In this document: in pieces, positions 22,906-33,104 of the stretch | Position numbering within the stretch: the stretch's first letter is position 1 | Layout of the letters: each line of letters starts with the position of its first letter | Assembly (NCBI RefSeq): GCF_000717645.1 | Contig: NZ_JNZZ01000010.1 | Coordinates: 62,001-126,000, forward strand | Length of the DNA: 64,000 nt | Direction of reading: 5' to 3' | Source of the DNA: Streptomyces californicus | GTDB lineage: Bacteria > Actinomycetota > Actinomycetes > Streptomycetales > Streptomycetaceae | Translations under genes and position numbers: made by a program | Notes under the pieces: model-generated | The model's database searches: none | Seen by the model: only the letters and a program-made list of their open reading frames with translations | What the model was told of the DNA's origin: nothing

Positions 22906-24195
22906 ATGAGCGCGGACGTGTCGATCACCACCGAGGGCGCGGTGTACGGATGCCTCGGCATCGGGGCCTTCCTGGCAGCGGCGCTGCCCCGGCTGCTGTC
23001 CCGGCGCCCGGTCTCCGTGCCGATCGTCTTCCTCGCCGCCGGGGTCGTCCTCTACCTGGTCCCGCTGCCGCTGCCCGAGGTCGACCCGGTCGACAGCCGG
23101 ATCTGGGTGCACCACCTCACCGAGCTGTGCGTGATCGTCTCGCTGATGGGCGCGGGCCTCGCTCTCGACCGGCCCTTCGGGCGCCGCTCCTGGGCCGCGA
23201 CCTGGCGTCTGCTCGGTGTCGCGATGCCGCTGACGATCGGGGCGACCGCCCTCGCCGCCTGGGCGCTGCTCGGCTGGCCCGCCTCGGCCGCGCTCCTGGT
23301 GGCCGCCGTCCTCGCGCCGACGGACCCGGTGCTCGCCGCCGAGGTGCGGGTGGGGGAGCCGTCCGCCGACAAGGACGACGAGGACGAGGTCCGCTTCGCG
23401 CTCACCAGCGAGGCCGGTCTCAACGACGGCCTCGCCTTCCCGTTCGTCCTCGCGGCCGTCGCCCTGGCCGCCGCCGGGAACAACTGGACCGGGGGCTGGG
23501 CGGCCCACTGGCTCTGGAGCGACGTGCTCCTGCGCGTCGGCGTGGGCGTCGCGACCGGTCTCGCCGTCGGCCTCCTGCTGGGGCGCGTGCTCTTCCGGTC
23601 CCGCGCCCGGTCCCTGCGCCTGGCCGAACAGGGTGAGGGGTTCGTGGCGCTGGCGGCGACCTTCCTGGCGTACGGCGTCACCGAGGCGCTGCACGGCTAC
23701 GGCTTCCTCGCGGTGTTCGCCACCGCGTGCGCCCTGCGCAGGTCCGAGCACAGCCACGGCTACCACCGGGTGATGCACGCCTTCGTCGAGCAGATCGAGC
23801 GCCTGCTGATGGCGCTCCTCCTTTTCGGCGTCGGCGCCTTCATCGCCTCCGGCGGACTGGCCGCCCTCACCTGGCGGGGCGCCGCGATCGGCGTGCTGCT
23901 GCACCTCCTCATCCGCCCGGCCACCGGCCTGATCGCCCAGCTCCGTGGCCCCGGCCGCCCGAACGAACGCGCGGCCGTCGCCTTCTTCGGCATCCGGGGC
24001 ATCGGCTCGTTCTTCTACCTGGCCTACGCCTTCGGGGAGGGCGGCTTCGGACCGTACGAGCGGGAGATGTGGGCGGTCGTCGTCTTCGCCGTCCTGATAT
24101 CCGTGGTGGTCCACGGCGTCGCGGCGGCCCCGGTGACCCGCTACCTGGACCGGCGCTCGGCCGAGGCGCCCGCAGAGGTGTCCCGTACGTCCTGA
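22906..24195 (+). CDS. CPA1-family cation/H+ antiporter (NhaP-like)
   Basis: 429 residues with about twelve hydrophobic helices. The transport core shows VLAPTDPVLAAEVRVGEPS (about 136-154) with the CPA1 TDPV motif, and LTSEAGLNDGLAFPFVLAAV (about 166-185) with the essential Asn-Asp pair. It exchanges cytoplasmic Na+ or K+ for protons. There is no C-terminal regulatory domain. ATG 22906 follows GAGGAGG directly; the longer frame upstream is Pro/Arg-rich and covers the promoter. A SigB-type promoter suggests osmotic or salt-stress induction. Confidence 0.92.
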   Translation: MSADVSITTEGAVYGCLGIGAFLAAALPRLLSRRPVSVPIVFLAAGVVLYLVPLPLPEVDPVDSRIWVHHLTELCVIVSLMGAGLALDRPFGRRSWAATWRLLGVAMPLTIGATALAAWALLGWPASAALLVAAVLAPTDPVLAAEVRVGEPSADKDDEDEVRFALTSEAGLNDGLAFPFVLAAVALAAAGNNWTGGWAAHWLWSDVLLRVGVGVATGLAVGLLLGRVLFRSRARSLRLAEQGEGFVALAATFLAYGVTEALHGYGFLAVFATACALRRSEHSHGYHRVMHAFVEQIERLLMALLLFGVGAFIASGGLAALTWRGAAIGVLLHLLIRPATGLIAQLRGPGRPNERAAVAFFGIRGIGSFFYLAYAFGEGGFGPYEREMWAVVVFAVLISVVVHGVAAAPVTRYLDRRSAEAPAEVSRTS

Positions 24196-24200
24196 GCACG

Positions 24201-24218
24201 GGTGAGCCGCGTCTCACC
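24201..24218 (+). terminator. Weak hairpin after the antiporter gene
   Basis: GGTGAG (24201-24206), 6-base loop, CTCACC (24213-24218), starting five bases after the antiporter stop. The stem is only 6 bp, so terminator function is uncertain. Confidence 0.35.
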
Positions 24219-24236
24219 GACCCGCCGCGCCTTGCC

Positions 24237-24254
24237 TATGCAACGAGTTGCATA
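24237..24254. promoter_or_regulatory. AphA/PadR-type operator
   Basis: TATGCA-ACGAGT-TGCATA, an 18-base dyad (TATGCAAC/GTTGCATA around GA). It equals the TATGCA-N6-TGCATA form described for AphA, a PadR-superfamily member. It ends 13 bases before the PadR start codon, ideal for autorepression. Confidence 0.75.
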
Positions 24255-24267
24255 CGAGGATCACGGC

Positions 24268-24837
24268 ATGGCCCTCGACCACGCGATCCTCGTCTCCCTG
24301 CTGGAGCGGCCCGGCTCCGGCTACGAGCTGGCCCGGCGGTTCGAGCGGTCCATCGGACACTTCTGGACCGCCACCCACCAGCAGATCTACCGCGTCCTCG
24401 GGCGGATGGTGGCCGACGGCCTCCTGCTCGTGCGCGAGGTGGAGCAGCAGGGCCGGCCGGACAAGAAGGAGTACTCCGTCACCGCGTCCGGCCGCACCGT
24501 CCTCGCCGCCTGGCTGCACAAGCCCATCGAACCGGAGAGCCTGCGGCACGACCTCGCCGTCAAGATCCGGGGCGCGGCCTTCGACGACCCGGCCGCCCTG
24601 ATCCAGGAGGTCGAGCGCCACCACCGGGCGCACCGGGACCGGCTCGCGCACTACCTCGCCGGGGAGGAGCGCGACTTCACCGGCCCCGAGGCCCCGGCGC
24701 CGCCGACCCCGGGCCAGGAGCTCCAGCACGTCGTCCTGCGCGGCGGCATCGCGTACGAGCGCATGACGATCGCCTGGCTCGACGACGTACTCGCCACGCT
24801 CCACCGCCTCGCGACGCCGCCGGGCCCCGGCTCCTGA
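24268..24837 (+). CDS. PadR-family transcriptional regulator
   Basis: 189 residues. Winged-helix domain about 1-85 (ALDHAILVSLLERPGSGYEL, QQIYRVLGRMVADGLLLVRE, RPDKKEYSVTASGR). C-terminal helical dimerisation domain of the Vir_act_alpha_C/AphA type about 95-180. ATG 24268 is chosen because the family begins MALDHAIL; the longer frame would run through the operator. The acyl-CoA dehydrogenase gene follows 64 bases downstream on the same strand and is the obvious target. Confidence 0.92.
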   Translation: MALDHAILVSLLERPGSGYELARRFERSIGHFWTATHQQIYRVLGRMVADGLLLVREVEQQGRPDKKEYSVTASGRTVLAAWLHKPIEPESLRHDLAVKIRGAAFDDPAALIQEVERHHRAHRDRLAHYLAGEERDFTGPEAPAPPTPGQELQHVVLRGGIAYERMTIAWLDDVLATLHRLATPPGPGS

Positions 24838-24901
24838 ACAGCCCCCGGCACTCCCCGTCCACACCACCGACGAACCCTCACCCTCCCCGGAAGGCGACCT
24901 C

Positions 24902-26635
24902 ATGGCCGAGTCCACCTCCCTCCTGTTCAACCCGCGCACGTACGACCCCGCGCACTTCGACCCGGAGACCCGCAGGCTGCTGCGCGCCACGGTCGACTGG
25001 TTCGAGGCGCGCGGCAAGCGTCGGCTGATCCAGGACTACCGCTCCCGCGTCTGGCTGGCCGACTTCCTCGAATTCGCCGCGAAGGAGGAGCTGTTCGCCA
25101 CCTTCCTGACCCCCGCCTCGGCTGCGGCCGGCGACGGCGACCGGCGCTGGGACACCGCGCGCATCACCGCGCTCAACGAGATCTTCGGGTTCTACGGCCT
25201 GGACTACTGGTACGCCTGGCAGGTGACCGTCCTCGGACTCGGACCGGTCTGGCAGAGCGACAACGCCGACGCCCGCGAGCGGGCCGCCGGACTGCTCGCC
25301 CAGGGCGAGGTGTTCGCCTTCGGGCTCTCCGAGAGGACCCACGGCGCCGACATCTACTCCACCGACATGCTGCTGGAACCGGACGCCGACGTCCCCGGCG
25401 GCTTCCGGGCCACGGGCTCCAAGTACTACATCGGCAACGGGAACGCCGCCGGCCTGGTCTCCGTGTTCGGCCGCCGCACCGACGTCGAGGGCCCCGACGG
25501 CTACGTCTTCTTCGCCGCCGACAGCCGCCACCCGGCGTACCACCTGCGGAAGAACGTCGTCGACTCCTCCAAGTTCGTCAGCGAGTTCCACCTGGAGGAC
25601 TACCCGGTGGCCCCCGCCGACGTCCTGCACACGGGCCGCGCCGCCTTCGACGCCGCGCTCAACACCGTCAACGTCGGCAAGTTCAACCTCTGCACCGCCT
25701 CCATCGGCATCTGCGAGCACGCGATGTACGAGGCCGTCACCCACGCGACCAACCGCATCCTCTACGGCCGCCCCGTCACCGCGTTCCCGCACGTGCGCCG
25801 CGAGCTGACCGACGCCTACGTCCGGCTCGTCGGGATGAAGCTGTTCAGCGACCGCGCCGTGGACTACTTCCGCTCCGCCGGCCCCGACGACCGCCGCTAC
25901 CTGCTCTTCAACCCGATGACGAAGATGAAGGTGACCACCGAGGGTGAGAAGGTCATCGACCTCATGTGGGACGTCATCGCCGCCAAGGGGTTCGAGAAGG
26001 ACACCTACTTCGCCCAGGCCGCCGTCGAGATCCGCGGGCTCCCCAAGCTGGAGGGCACGGTCCACGTGAACCTCGCGCTGATCCTGAAGTTCCTGCGCAA
26101 CCACCTGCTGGACCCGGTCGACCACCCGCCCGTCCCCACCCGCCTCGACGCCGCCGACGACGCGTTCCTCTTCCGGCAGGGACCGGCGCGCGGTCTCGGC
26201 TCCGTACGCTTCCACGACTGGCGCACCGCGTTCGACGCGTACGCCGAGGTGCCGAACGTCGCCCGCTTCCGGGAGCAGGCCGACGCCCTGTGCGCCTTCG
26301 TGGAGACGTCCGCCCCCGATGAGGAGCAGAGCCGCGACCTCGACCTCCTCCTCGCCGTCGGCCAGCTCTTCGCCCTGGTCGTCCACGGGCAGCTGATCCT
26401 GGAGCAGGCCCGGCTGACCGACCTGGACGAGGAGCTGCTCGACGAGCTGTTCGCCGTCCTCGTCCGCGACTTCTCCGCGCACGCCGTCGAACTGCACGGC
26501 AAGGACTCCGCCACCGAAGCCCAGCAGGAGTGGGCCCTGGGCGCGGTCCGCCGCCCCGTCGTCGACACGGCCCGTTCGACCCGGATCTGGGAGCGCGTGG
26601 AGGCGCTGTCCGGGGCGTACGAGATGGCGCCGTGA
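24902..26635 (+). CDS. Acyl-CoA dehydrogenase/oxidase family flavoprotein
   Basis: 577 residues, long for simple acyl-CoA dehydrogenases (about 380-400) and nearer to the acyl-CoA oxidase-like group. The middle domain has [20 protein letters not shown] (about 139-158) and the FAD-side stretch [20 protein letters not shown]. The helical C-terminal domain contains [20 protein letters not shown]. The enzyme would use FAD to form an alpha-beta double bond in a thioester or a related substrate. It is coupled to the upstream PadR gene and likely repressed by it. The C-terminal extension from about residue 430 is all-helical and unassigned. Confidence 0.88.
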   Translation: MAESTSLLFNPRTYDPAHFDPETRRLLRATVDWFEARGKRRLIQDYRSRVWLADFLEFAAKEELFATFLTPASAAAGDGDRRWDTARITALNEIFGFYGLDYWYAWQVTVLGLGPVWQSDNADARERAAGLLAQGEVFAFGLSERTHGADIYSTDMLLEPDADVPGGFRATGSKYYIGNGNAAGLVSVFGRRTDVEGPDGYVFFAADSRHPAYHLRKNVVDSSKFVSEFHLEDYPVAPADVLHTGRAAFDAALNTVNVGKFNLCTASIGICEHAMYEAVTHATNRILYGRPVTAFPHVRRELTDAYVRLVGMKLFSDRAVDYFRSAGPDDRRYLLFNPMTKMKVTTEGEKVIDLMWDVIAAKGFEKDTYFAQAAVEIRGLPKLEGTVHVNLALILKFLRNHLLDPVDHPPVPTRLDAADDAFLFRQGPARGLGSVRFHDWRTAFDAYAEVPNVARFREQADALCAFVETSAPDEEQSRDLDLLLAVGQLFALVVHGQLILEQARLTDLDEELLDELFAVLVRDFSAHAVELHGKDSATEAQQEWALGAVRRPVVDTARSTRIWERVEALSGAYEMAP

Positions 26636-26642
26636 CCCGGTC

Positions 26643-26672
26643 CGGCCGGGGCGTCCGCCGACGCCCCGGCCG
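26643..26672 (+). terminator. 13-bp perfect-stem terminator
   Basis: Arms 26643-26655 and 26660-26672 are perfect complements around a 4-base loop, seven bases after the acyl-CoA dehydrogenase stop. It separates that operon from the Clp gene. Confidence 0.8.
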
Positions 26673-26765
26673 AGAGCCGAGTCGGGGAGGGCTCCGTTTG
26701 CGGGGTGGTGGACATCGCGTTTCAGTGAGAGAGGCCCTGTCCCCGCCCTCTGCCCTGGAGCTGGC

Positions 26766-29321
26766 ATGTCGATGGCGTTCGGTTCTTCACCTCTCGGTCC
26801 GTCCGATCCGTTCAGCGACCTGCTGAACCGCTTCTTCGGTATGTCCCCGGCGTCCTCGCCCCCCGCCGTGCAGCGGGTCCCGATCGGGCGGCTGCTGACG
26901 GACTCCTCCCACGAGCTGCTGGGCCGGGCCACGAGCAAGGCGGTCCAGGACGGCACGGCCGACCTCGACACCGAGCACCTGCTGTGGGCGGCGACCCAGG
27001 TCGAGCCCGCGCGCGGACTGCTGTCCCGGGCCGGGGTCGATCCCGACGCGCTGGCCGCCCAGCTCGACGAGGTGCTGCCCCGGGAGTCGGCCGAACCGTC
27101 CGCCGAGCCCGGGCTCACCCCGGCGGCGAAGCGGACGCTCACCGCCGCCTACGCCCGCTCGCAGGCGGCCGGGGTGTCCTACATCGGCCCCGAGCACATC
27201 CTGGGCGCACTCATCGACGACGCGGACTCCGGCGCCGCCCGCTTCCTCGGCTCGGACGACCTCGACGTCGGACGGCTCCGCGGCGCCGCGGACCGGGCGG
27301 CCGGACCGGAGGGCGCGTCCGGCGGCGGGAAGCAGCCGTCGACGACCCTGGACGAGTTCGGCAGGGACCTGACGGAGGAGGCGAAGGCGGGGAAGCTGGA
27401 CCCGGTGGTCGGGCGGGCGGAGGAGATCGAGCAGACCATCGAGATCCTCTCGCGGCGCTCCAAGAACAACCCGGTCCTCATCGGCGAGCCCGGCGTCGGC
27501 AAGACCGCCATCGTGGAGGGCCTCGCGCAGAGCATCGTCTCCGGCGAGGTGCCCGACACCCTGAAGGACAAGCGGGTCGTCTCCCTCGACCTCTCCGGCA
27601 TGGTGGCCGGCGCCCAGTACCGGGGCCAGTTCGAGGAACGCCTCAAGAAGGTCATCGAGGACGTGCAGAAGGCCGAGGGGGAGATCATCCTCTTCATCGA
27701 CGAGCTCCACACGGTCGTCGGCGCGGGCGCGACCGGCGAGGGCTCCATGGACGCCGGCAACATGCTCAAGCCCGCGCTCGCCCGCGGCGAGCTGCACGTC
27801 GTCGGCGCGACGACGATCGACGAGTACCGCAAGCACATCGAGAAGGACGCCGCCCTGGAGCGCCGCTTCCAGCCCGTCCTCGTCCCGGAGCCGACCGTCG
27901 AGGAGACCGTGCAGATCCTCGAAGGGCTGCGGGACGCCTACGAGGCCCACCACCAGGTCCGCTTCGCCGACGGGGCGCTCACGGCGGCGGCCGAACTGTC
28001 CGACCGCTACGTCAGCGACCGCTTCCTCCCCGACAAGGCCATCGACCTGATGGACCAGGCCGGGGCCCGGGTACGGCTGCGCAGTGCCAACCGCTCCACC
28101 GAGGTCGTCAGCCGTGAGGACCGCCTCGCCAAGCTGCGGCGCGAGAAGGACGAGGCCGTCGCGGGCGAGGAGTTCGAGAAGGCGTCCGGGCTGAAGCGGC
28201 AGATCGCCGAGGTCGAGGGCGAGCTGGCCGGCATCGAGGAGCGCCGCGAGGGCGTCGTCTCGGTCACCTCGTCCGACATCGCCGACATCGTCTCCCGCCG
28301 CACCGGCATCCCGGTCTCCCAGCTCACCGCCGGCGAGAAGGAGAGGCTCCTCAAGCTGGAGGAGGAGATGCACGCCAGGATCGTCGGCCAGGACGAGGCG
28401 GTCACCGCCGTCTCCGAAGCCGTACGGCGCAACCGCGCGGGCATGGGCGACCCGAACCGGCCCGTGGGCTCGTTCCTCTTCCTCGGCCCGACCGGCGTTG
28501 GCAAGACGGAGCTGGCCAAGACCCTCGCCGAGCTGCTGTTCGGCCAGGAGGACCGGATGATCCGGTTCGACATGAGCGAGTTCCAGGAGAAGCACACGGT
28601 CGCCCGGCTCGTCGGAGCACCCCCCGGCTACGTCGGCTACGACGAGGCGGGCCAGCTCACCGAGAAGGTGCGGCGCAACCCCTACAGCGTCGTCCTGTTC
28701 GACGAGGTCGAGAAGGCGCACCCGGACGTCTTCAACACGCTCCTGCAGATCCTCGACGACGGCCGGCTCACCGACGGGCAGGGCCGCACCGTCGACTTCC
28801 GCCACTGCGTCGTCATCATGACGTCCAACATCGGCGCGCACCGCATCCTCGCCCACCAGGGCGACGCCGCCGAGTTGAAGGACGAGCTGATGGAGGAGCT
28901 GCGCGGCCGGTTCCTGCCCGAGTTCCTCAACCGCATCGACGACATCATCGTCTTCCACAGCCTCACCGAGGACGACCTGTCCACGATCGTGGACCACCTG
29001 CTGGACCGCAGCAAGCACCGCGTCCACGCTCAGGGCATGACGCTGGAGGTCACCGAGGCGGCGAAGAAGCTGCTGGTCGACCACGGCTACCAGCCCGAAT
29101 TCGGCGCCCGCCCGCTGCGCCGCACGATCCAGACCGAGCTGGACAACCGCGTCGCCTCCCTGCTCCTGAGCGGTGAGGCCGACCCGGGGGACACGATCGT
29201 CGCGGACGTGGAGAAGGACACCCTGCACTGCTCCGTCCGCAAGGGCGAGGCGGCGACGGACGCGGCCGGGGCCACGGCCGAGACCCCCGAGGCGGCGGGC
29301 GACGCCGGGGCGGCCGGCTGA
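26766..29321 (+). CDS. ClpC/ClpB-like AAA+ unfoldase (Clp ATP-binding subunit)
   Basis: 851 residues. Clp_N repeats span about 40-175. AAA module 1 has Walker A GEPGVGKT (about 240-247) and Walker [17 protein letters not shown] short UVR-like coiled insert follows ([20 protein letters not shown]), as in ClpC rather than the long ClpB middle domain. AAA module 2 has [16 protein letters not shown] and [15 protein letters not shown], with a D2-small domain and an Ala/Glu-rich tail. The N-terminus carries an extra [20 protein letters not shown] segment resembling small-Hsp leaders, seen in secondary actinobacterial Clp paralogues. No HspR-type inverted repeat is visible upstream. Confidence 0.92.
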   Translation: MSMAFGSSPLGPSDPFSDLLNRFFGMSPASSPPAVQRVPIGRLLTDSSHELLGRATSKAVQDGTADLDTEHLLWAATQVEPARGLLSRAGVDPDALAAQLDEVLPRESAEPSAEPGLTPAAKRTLTAAYARSQAAGVSYIGPEHILGALIDDADSGAARFLGSDDLDVGRLRGAADRAAGPEGASGGGKQPSTTLDEFGRDLTEEAKAGKLDPVVGRAEEIEQTIEILSRRSKNNPVLIGEPGVGKTAIVEGLAQSIVSGEVPDTLKDKRVVSLDLSGMVAGAQYRGQFEERLKKVIEDVQKAEGEIILFIDELHTVVGAGATGEGSMDAGNMLKPALARGELHVVGATTIDEYRKHIEKDAALERRFQPVLVPEPTVEETVQILEGLRDAYEAHHQVRFADGALTAAAELSDRYVSDRFLPDKAIDLMDQAGARVRLRSANRSTEVVSREDRLAKLRREKDEAVAGEEFEKASGLKRQIAEVEGELAGIEERREGVVSVTSSDIADIVSRRTGIPVSQLTAGEKERLLKLEEEMHARIVGQDEAVTAVSEAVRRNRAGMGDPNRPVGSFLFLGPTGVGKTELAKTLAELLFGQEDRMIRFDMSEFQEKHTVARLVGAPPGYVGYDEAGQLTEKVRRNPYSVVLFDEVEKAHPDVFNTLLQILDDGRLTDGQGRTVDFRHCVVIMTSNIGAHRILAHQGDAAELKDELMEELRGRFLPEFLNRIDDIIVFHSLTEDDLSTIVDHLLDRSKHRVHAQGMTLEVTEAAKKLLVDHGYQPEFGARPLRRTIQTELDNRVASLLLSGEADPGDTIVADVEKDTLHCSVRKGEAATDAAGATAETPEAAGDAGAAG

Positions 29322-29344
29322 GCCGTACGGACGGTCCGCACATC

Positions 29345-29390
29345 AGGAGGGCGGCGGCCCCGGGTGACTGCCCGGGGCCGCCGCCCTCCT
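29345..29390. terminator. 20-bp perfect-stem bidirectional terminator
   Basis: Arms 29345-29364 and 29371-29390 are perfectly complementary around a 6-base loop. It lies between the convergent Clp gene (stop 29321) and the oxidoreductase (stop 29407) and could end both transcripts. Confidence 0.88.
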
Positions 29391-29406
29391 CCGTGCCCGC
29401 CCCCGG

Positions 29407-31752
29407 TCAGCCGCCGGCCGCCGGGACGATCGTCACCTTCACGTGCTTCATGATCGGCTGATCGCTCTGGGTGCTGTAGTCGCCCAGGGCGCACAGCACG
29501 TTCATCTCCGGCATGTAGCCGGCCGCGCAGCCGCGCGGGATGTCGTACGGAACCGCCGTGTAGCCCTTCAGGCACCGGTGGCTGCCGTCCTTGGCCGTGC
29601 TGGTGATGTCGACCGCGCCCATGTCGACGATGCCGCGCTCGCGCATGTCGGCCCGGTTCATGAAGACCAGCGTGCGCAGGTTCTTGACGCCCCTGTAGCG
29701 GTCGTCGTCCGAGTAGATCGTGGTGTTCCACTGGTCGTGCGAGCGCATGGTGCCGAGCGCCAGGGTGCCCGGCTCGGGCACGACGTCGGGCAGGGCGGCC
29801 GTGGAGAACTCGGCGCGCCCGGACGGGGTGAGGAAGACCAGCTCGCGGGCGGGCTGCTTGATCCGGAAGCCCAGCGGCAGCCGCACCCGGCGGTTGAAGT
29901 CCTCGAAGCCGTCCAGCGCCACGGCCATCGTGTCCCGGATGCGGTCGTAGTCCTCGATGTACCAGTCCCAGGGCGTCTCGCTGTCCGGGAGGGCGGCGCG
30001 GGCCATCCCGGCGACGATGGCCGGCTCGGACAGCAGGTGCGGGGAGGCCGGCCGCTTCATCCCGAGGGACAGGTGGACCATGCTCATGGAGTCCTCGACG
30101 GACGTGCGCTGGACGCCCTTGCGCTGGTGGTCCTTCTCCGTGCGGCCCAGGCACGGCAGGATGAGCGCCGCCCGGCCGTGCACGACATGGCTGCGGTTCA
30201 GCTTCGTGCTCACCTGCACGGTGAGGTCGCACGAGCGCAGCGCCGCGTACGTGGCGGCGGTGTCGGGCGCGGCGAGCGCGAAGTTGCCGCCCATGGCGAC
30301 GAACACCTTCACCTCGCCGTCCCGCATGGCCTGGATCGTCCGGACGGTGTCCAGCCCGTGCTCACGGGGCGGGTCGATCCCGCACGCGTCGGCGAGCCGG
30401 TCCAGGAACGCCTCGGTGGGGCGGTGGTCGATGCCGCAGGTGCGGTTGCCCTGGACGTTGCTGTGGCCGCGTACGGGGGAGGGGCCCGCGCCCTCCCGTC
30501 CGATGTTGCCGCGCAGCAGCAGGAGGTTGACGATCTCGCGGACCGTGTCCACACCGTGCTCGTGCTGGGTCAGGCCGAGGCACCAGCTCACGATGGAGCG
30601 GTCGGCCTCCGTGTACACCCGCGCGGCCCTGAGGATGTCGGCGCGGCTCAGCCCGGACTGGCGCTCCAGCTCCTCCCAGGGGGTGGCCGCGCACAGCGCC
30701 CGGTACTCCTCGAAACCGGCGGTGTGCCGCTCGACGAACGTGGCGTCGAGCGCCTTCGGGTCGCTCGCCGACTGTTCCAGGACCGCCTTGGCCATGCCGC
30801 GCAGCAGCGCCATGTCGCCGCCGATGCGCGGCTGGAGGTTGAGCGTGCTGGTCCGCGTGGACTTGAACAGGGCCATGTAGAGGAACTCGTGCGGCACGAT
30901 GGTGCGCGTCGCCGCCGCCTCGACCAGCGGGTTCACATGCACGATCTGCGCGCCCCGGCGTTCCGCCTCGGCGAGCGCGGTGAGCATGCGGGGCGCGTTG
31001 GACGCGGCGTTGACGCCCAGGATGAACAGGGCGTCGGCGGACTCCCAGTCCCTGAGGTCGACCGTCCCCTTCCCGGTGCCGAGGGCGGCCTGGAGGGCGC
31101 GGCCGCTGGCCTCGTGGCACATGTTGGAGCAGTCGGGAAGGTTGTTCGTGCCCAGCTCACGGGCCATCAACTGGTAGAGGAAGGTGGCCTCGTTGCCCAG
31201 CCGCCCCGAGGTGTAGAAGGAGGCGCGGTTCGGGTCGTCGAGCCCGCGCAGGGCGGCCCCGACCACCTCGAACGCCTCCTTCCAGCTGATCGGGACGTAG
31301 TGGTCGGACTCCGGGTCGTACGCCATCGGCTCGGTCAGCCGGCCCTGGTTCTCCAGGTCGTAGTCGCTCCAGCCGGCCAGCTCGGTCACCGAGTGCGCGG
31401 CGAAGAACGCGCGGTCCACGCGCTTGCGCGTCATCTCCCAGGTGACGTGCTTGATGCCGTTCTCGCAGATGTCCAGACGCAGGCCCTTGGTGTCGTCCGG
31501 CCACGCGCACCCCGGACAGTCGAACCCGCCGTTCTCGTGGTTCATCCGCATGATGGCGCGCGGACCGTCCACCAGCTCGCGTTCCTCCACCAGGACGCGG
31601 GTGACGCTCTTCGCCGCGCCCCAGCCCGCGGCGGGGTGGTGGTAGGGCCGGACCTGGGGTGCGGCGTCGGGCGTGGGCCCGACCCGGGGCTCCAGGGGCT
31701 CCGGGGACTGCCGGGATTCCTGCGGCTCCTGTGCTGCGTTCTCGGTGCTCAC
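29407..31752 (-). CDS. FdhF/YdeP-family molybdopterin oxidoreductase
   Basis: 781 residues. The N-terminus has only a CxxC pair in [13 protein letters not shown], not the full four-Cys cluster site of formate dehydrogenases, as is usual for YdeP-like members. Molybdopterin domains include [37 protein letters not shown] and VMGGNF-type [15 protein letters not shown]. The C-terminal molydop-binding domain ([17 protein letters not shown], then [12 protein letters not shown]) is complete. The physiological electron donor is unknown; E. coli YdeP is linked to acid resistance. It is monocistronic with its own terminator, and no fdhD is beside it. Confidence 0.92.
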   Translation of the reverse strand: MSTENAAQEPQESRQSPEPLEPRVGPTPDAAPQVRPYHHPAAGWGAAKSVTRVLVEERELVDGPRAIMRMNHENGGFDCPGCAWPDDTKGLRLDICENGIKHVTWEMTRKRVDRAFFAAHSVTELAGWSDYDLENQGRLTEPMAYDPESDHYVPISWKEAFEVVGAALRGLDDPNRASFYTSGRLGNEATFLYQLMARELGTNNLPDCSNMCHEASGRALQAALGTGKGTVDLRDWESADALFILGVNAASNAPRMLTALAEAERRGAQIVHVNPLVEAAATRTIVPHEFLYMALFKSTRTSTLNLQPRIGGDMALLRGMAKAVLEQSASDPKALDATFVERHTAGFEEYRALCAATPWEELERQSGLSRADILRAARVYTEADRSIVSWCLGLTQHEHGVDTVREIVNLLLLRGNIGREGAGPSPVRGHSNVQGNRTCGIDHRPTEAFLDRLADACGIDPPREHGLDTVRTIQAMRDGEVKVFVAMGGNFALAAPDTAATYAALRSCDLTVQVSTKLNRSHVVHGRAALILPCLGRTEKDHQRKGVQRTSVEDSMSMVHLSLGMKRPASPHLLSEPAIVAGMARAALPDSETPWDWYIEDYDRIRDTMAVALDGFEDFNRRVRLPLGFRIKQPARELVFLTPSGRAEFSTAALPDVVPEPGTLALGTMRSHDQWNTTIYSDDDRYRGVKNLRTLVFMNRADMRERGIVDMGAVDITSTAKDGSHRCLKGYTAVPYDIPRGCAAGYMPEMNVLCALGDYSTQSDQPIMKHVKVTIVPAAGG

Positions 31753-32086
31753 GGCGGTTCCACCCTTTCACCGGCGGGATCGACGGGCCCGCTGGGCATC
31801 ATGGGGCGAAACGGGTCCTTCGGGCAGGCTATGCCGGGCGATTCGGGGCTGCCAGTCGCCGCGGGACCCGTGGCCGGGCCTCCGTCCGGTACCCGCGACA
31901 GCCCCGCCACCGCCCTGCGACGCGTCCGGGGCCCGGCCTGCGGGCCGGGGCGTCCGCGCATACGCTGACGGGGCCCGGCCGCCGGGAGTTCCCGCGGATC
32001 ACGGCCGGGCATGTGTCCGGCGGCGCGGACCCGGCCGGGATCCGCCCAGAACGCCCCGGGCCGCCCGGTCAGCCATGGGAGGCCCC
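31753..32086. other. 334-bp divergent intergenic region
   Basis: Separates the FdhF/YdeP gene (minus) from the DUF1345 gene (plus) and must hold both promoters. No palindrome, riboswitch or consensus promoter stood out. A GGGAGG Shine-Dalgarno for the DUF1345 gene is at 32076-32082. Confidence 0.4.
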
Positions 32087-32734
32087 ATGAACACCTACCG
32101 CCGGCTCCTCCTCCCCGCCGTCCCCCGGCTCGCGGGTTCCGTGCTGGCCGGCACGGCCGCCGGAGTCCTCGCCGGCGTCCTGGTCGGCAACGTCCCGCTG
32201 GGGCTCCACGTCGGCATCGCCGCCGCTGACACCCTCTTCGTCGTCGCCGGCTGGTGCGTCCTGTGGCCGATGGGCGCCGCCGCCACCCGGACCAACGCCC
32301 GGCGCGAGGAGTTCCGGCCCGTCGCCGAGGAGGTCGTCGTCGTCACGGCCGCCCTGTCCGGCCTGGTCGGCATCGTGGTGCTGCTCCTGATCGGCCACAC
32401 CGACCTGAGCCACGCGGCGGCCGCCCTGGCCCTCTGCGGGGTGTTCATGTCCTGGGCGGCTCTCCATCTGATGTACGCCGCCCGGTACGCGTACCTCTAC
32501 TACCGGACCCCCGGGGGCGGCGGGATCGACTTCAACACGGAGGAACCGCCGCGCTACATCGACTTCCTCTACTTCAGCTACAACCTGGGCATGACCTACC
32601 AGGTCTCCGACACCGACGTCTCCACCTCCGAGATCCGCGCGGTCGCCCTCCGGCACTGCCTGATGTCGTACGTGTTCGGCGCCACCATCCTGGCCACCAC
32701 GATCAACCTGATCGCCGGCATCGTCACCGGCTGA
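32087..32734 (+). CDS. DUF1345 membrane protein
   Basis: 215 residues with about five transmembrane helices ([76 protein letters not shown] and a C-terminal helix). The DUF1345 signature [20 protein letters not shown] (about 160-179) is intact, preceded by a soluble [11 protein letters not shown] loop. Function unknown; some relatives are annotated as potassium-channel-like. ATG 32087 follows GGGAGG. Imperfect inverted repeats after its stop (about 32744-32780) may be a terminator. Confidence 0.88.
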   Translation: MNTYRRLLLPAVPRLAGSVLAGTAAGVLAGVLVGNVPLGLHVGIAAADTLFVVAGWCVLWPMGAAATRTNARREEFRPVAEEVVVVTAALSGLVGIVVLLLIGHTDLSHAAAALALCGVFMSWAALHLMYAARYAYLYYRTPGGGGIDFNTEEPPRYIDFLYFSYNLGMTYQVSDTDVSTSEIRAVALRHCLMSYVFGATILATTINLIAGIVTG

Positions 32735-32822
32735 ACCCCTGCCCGGAGGCCGGAACGGGGCCGCCGCTCCGGCCGGGCGGACCACGATGATTCATGGATT
32801 GCGCAATGGATAAACTGTCGTC

Positions 32823-33053
32823 ATGGAGAACCACGACACCGCGCGCTGGGAGTCCGCCGTGCTCGACGGAGGCCCCGCCCACGGCCTGCGGACGCGCGTC
32901 GCCGACCGGCCGCACGTCCTGCAGGTGACCCGCCCGTGCCCACCGGACGGGCCCGGTGACGAGGTGCGTGTATCGGCGCTGTACGTCTACCGGCGCGACC
33001 CCCGCACGGACGACGCGCCCCTGCGGTACACCTTCGACGTGGCCAGCCCCTGA
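32823..33053 (+). CDS. Small conserved hypothetical protein, possibly leaderless
   Basis: 76 residues: MENHDTARWESAVLDGGPAH and a C-terminal half with beta-strand-like ALYVYRRDPR and LRYTFDVA. Soluble, family not recognised. There is no Shine-Dalgarno before ATG 32823. A TAAACT hexamer at 32811-32816 lies six bases upstream, the spacing expected if transcription starts at or next to the A of the start codon, so the mRNA may be leaderless. The -35 region (about 32788-32793) is weak. Confidence 0.65.
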   Translation: MENHDTARWESAVLDGGPAHGLRTRVADRPHVLQVTRPCPPDGPGDEVRVSALYVYRRDPRTDDAPLRYTFDVASP

Positions 33054-33104
33054 CCCGCGCCGGACGTTCGGCCACGGGAACGGAGCAGGGGCGGTCGGCC
33101 GGGG

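Noticed and set aside
21256..24114. 952-codon open frame on the minus strand
   Set aside because: Covers STAS, ANTAR and antiporter genes in antisense; composition is of shadow type (Gly/Ala/Arg/Glu) with no motifs.
26700..26765. HspR (HAIR) operator before the Clp gene
   Set aside because: No CTTGAGT-N7-ACTCAAG-like dyad is present.
26787..29228. 813-codon antisense frame across the Clp gene
   Set aside because: Lies exactly opposite a strongly conserved AAA+ gene and has no recognisable domain.
29443..31968. 841-codon plus-strand frame across the FdhF/YdeP gene
   Set aside because: Shadow of a well-supported oxidoreductase; no motifs.
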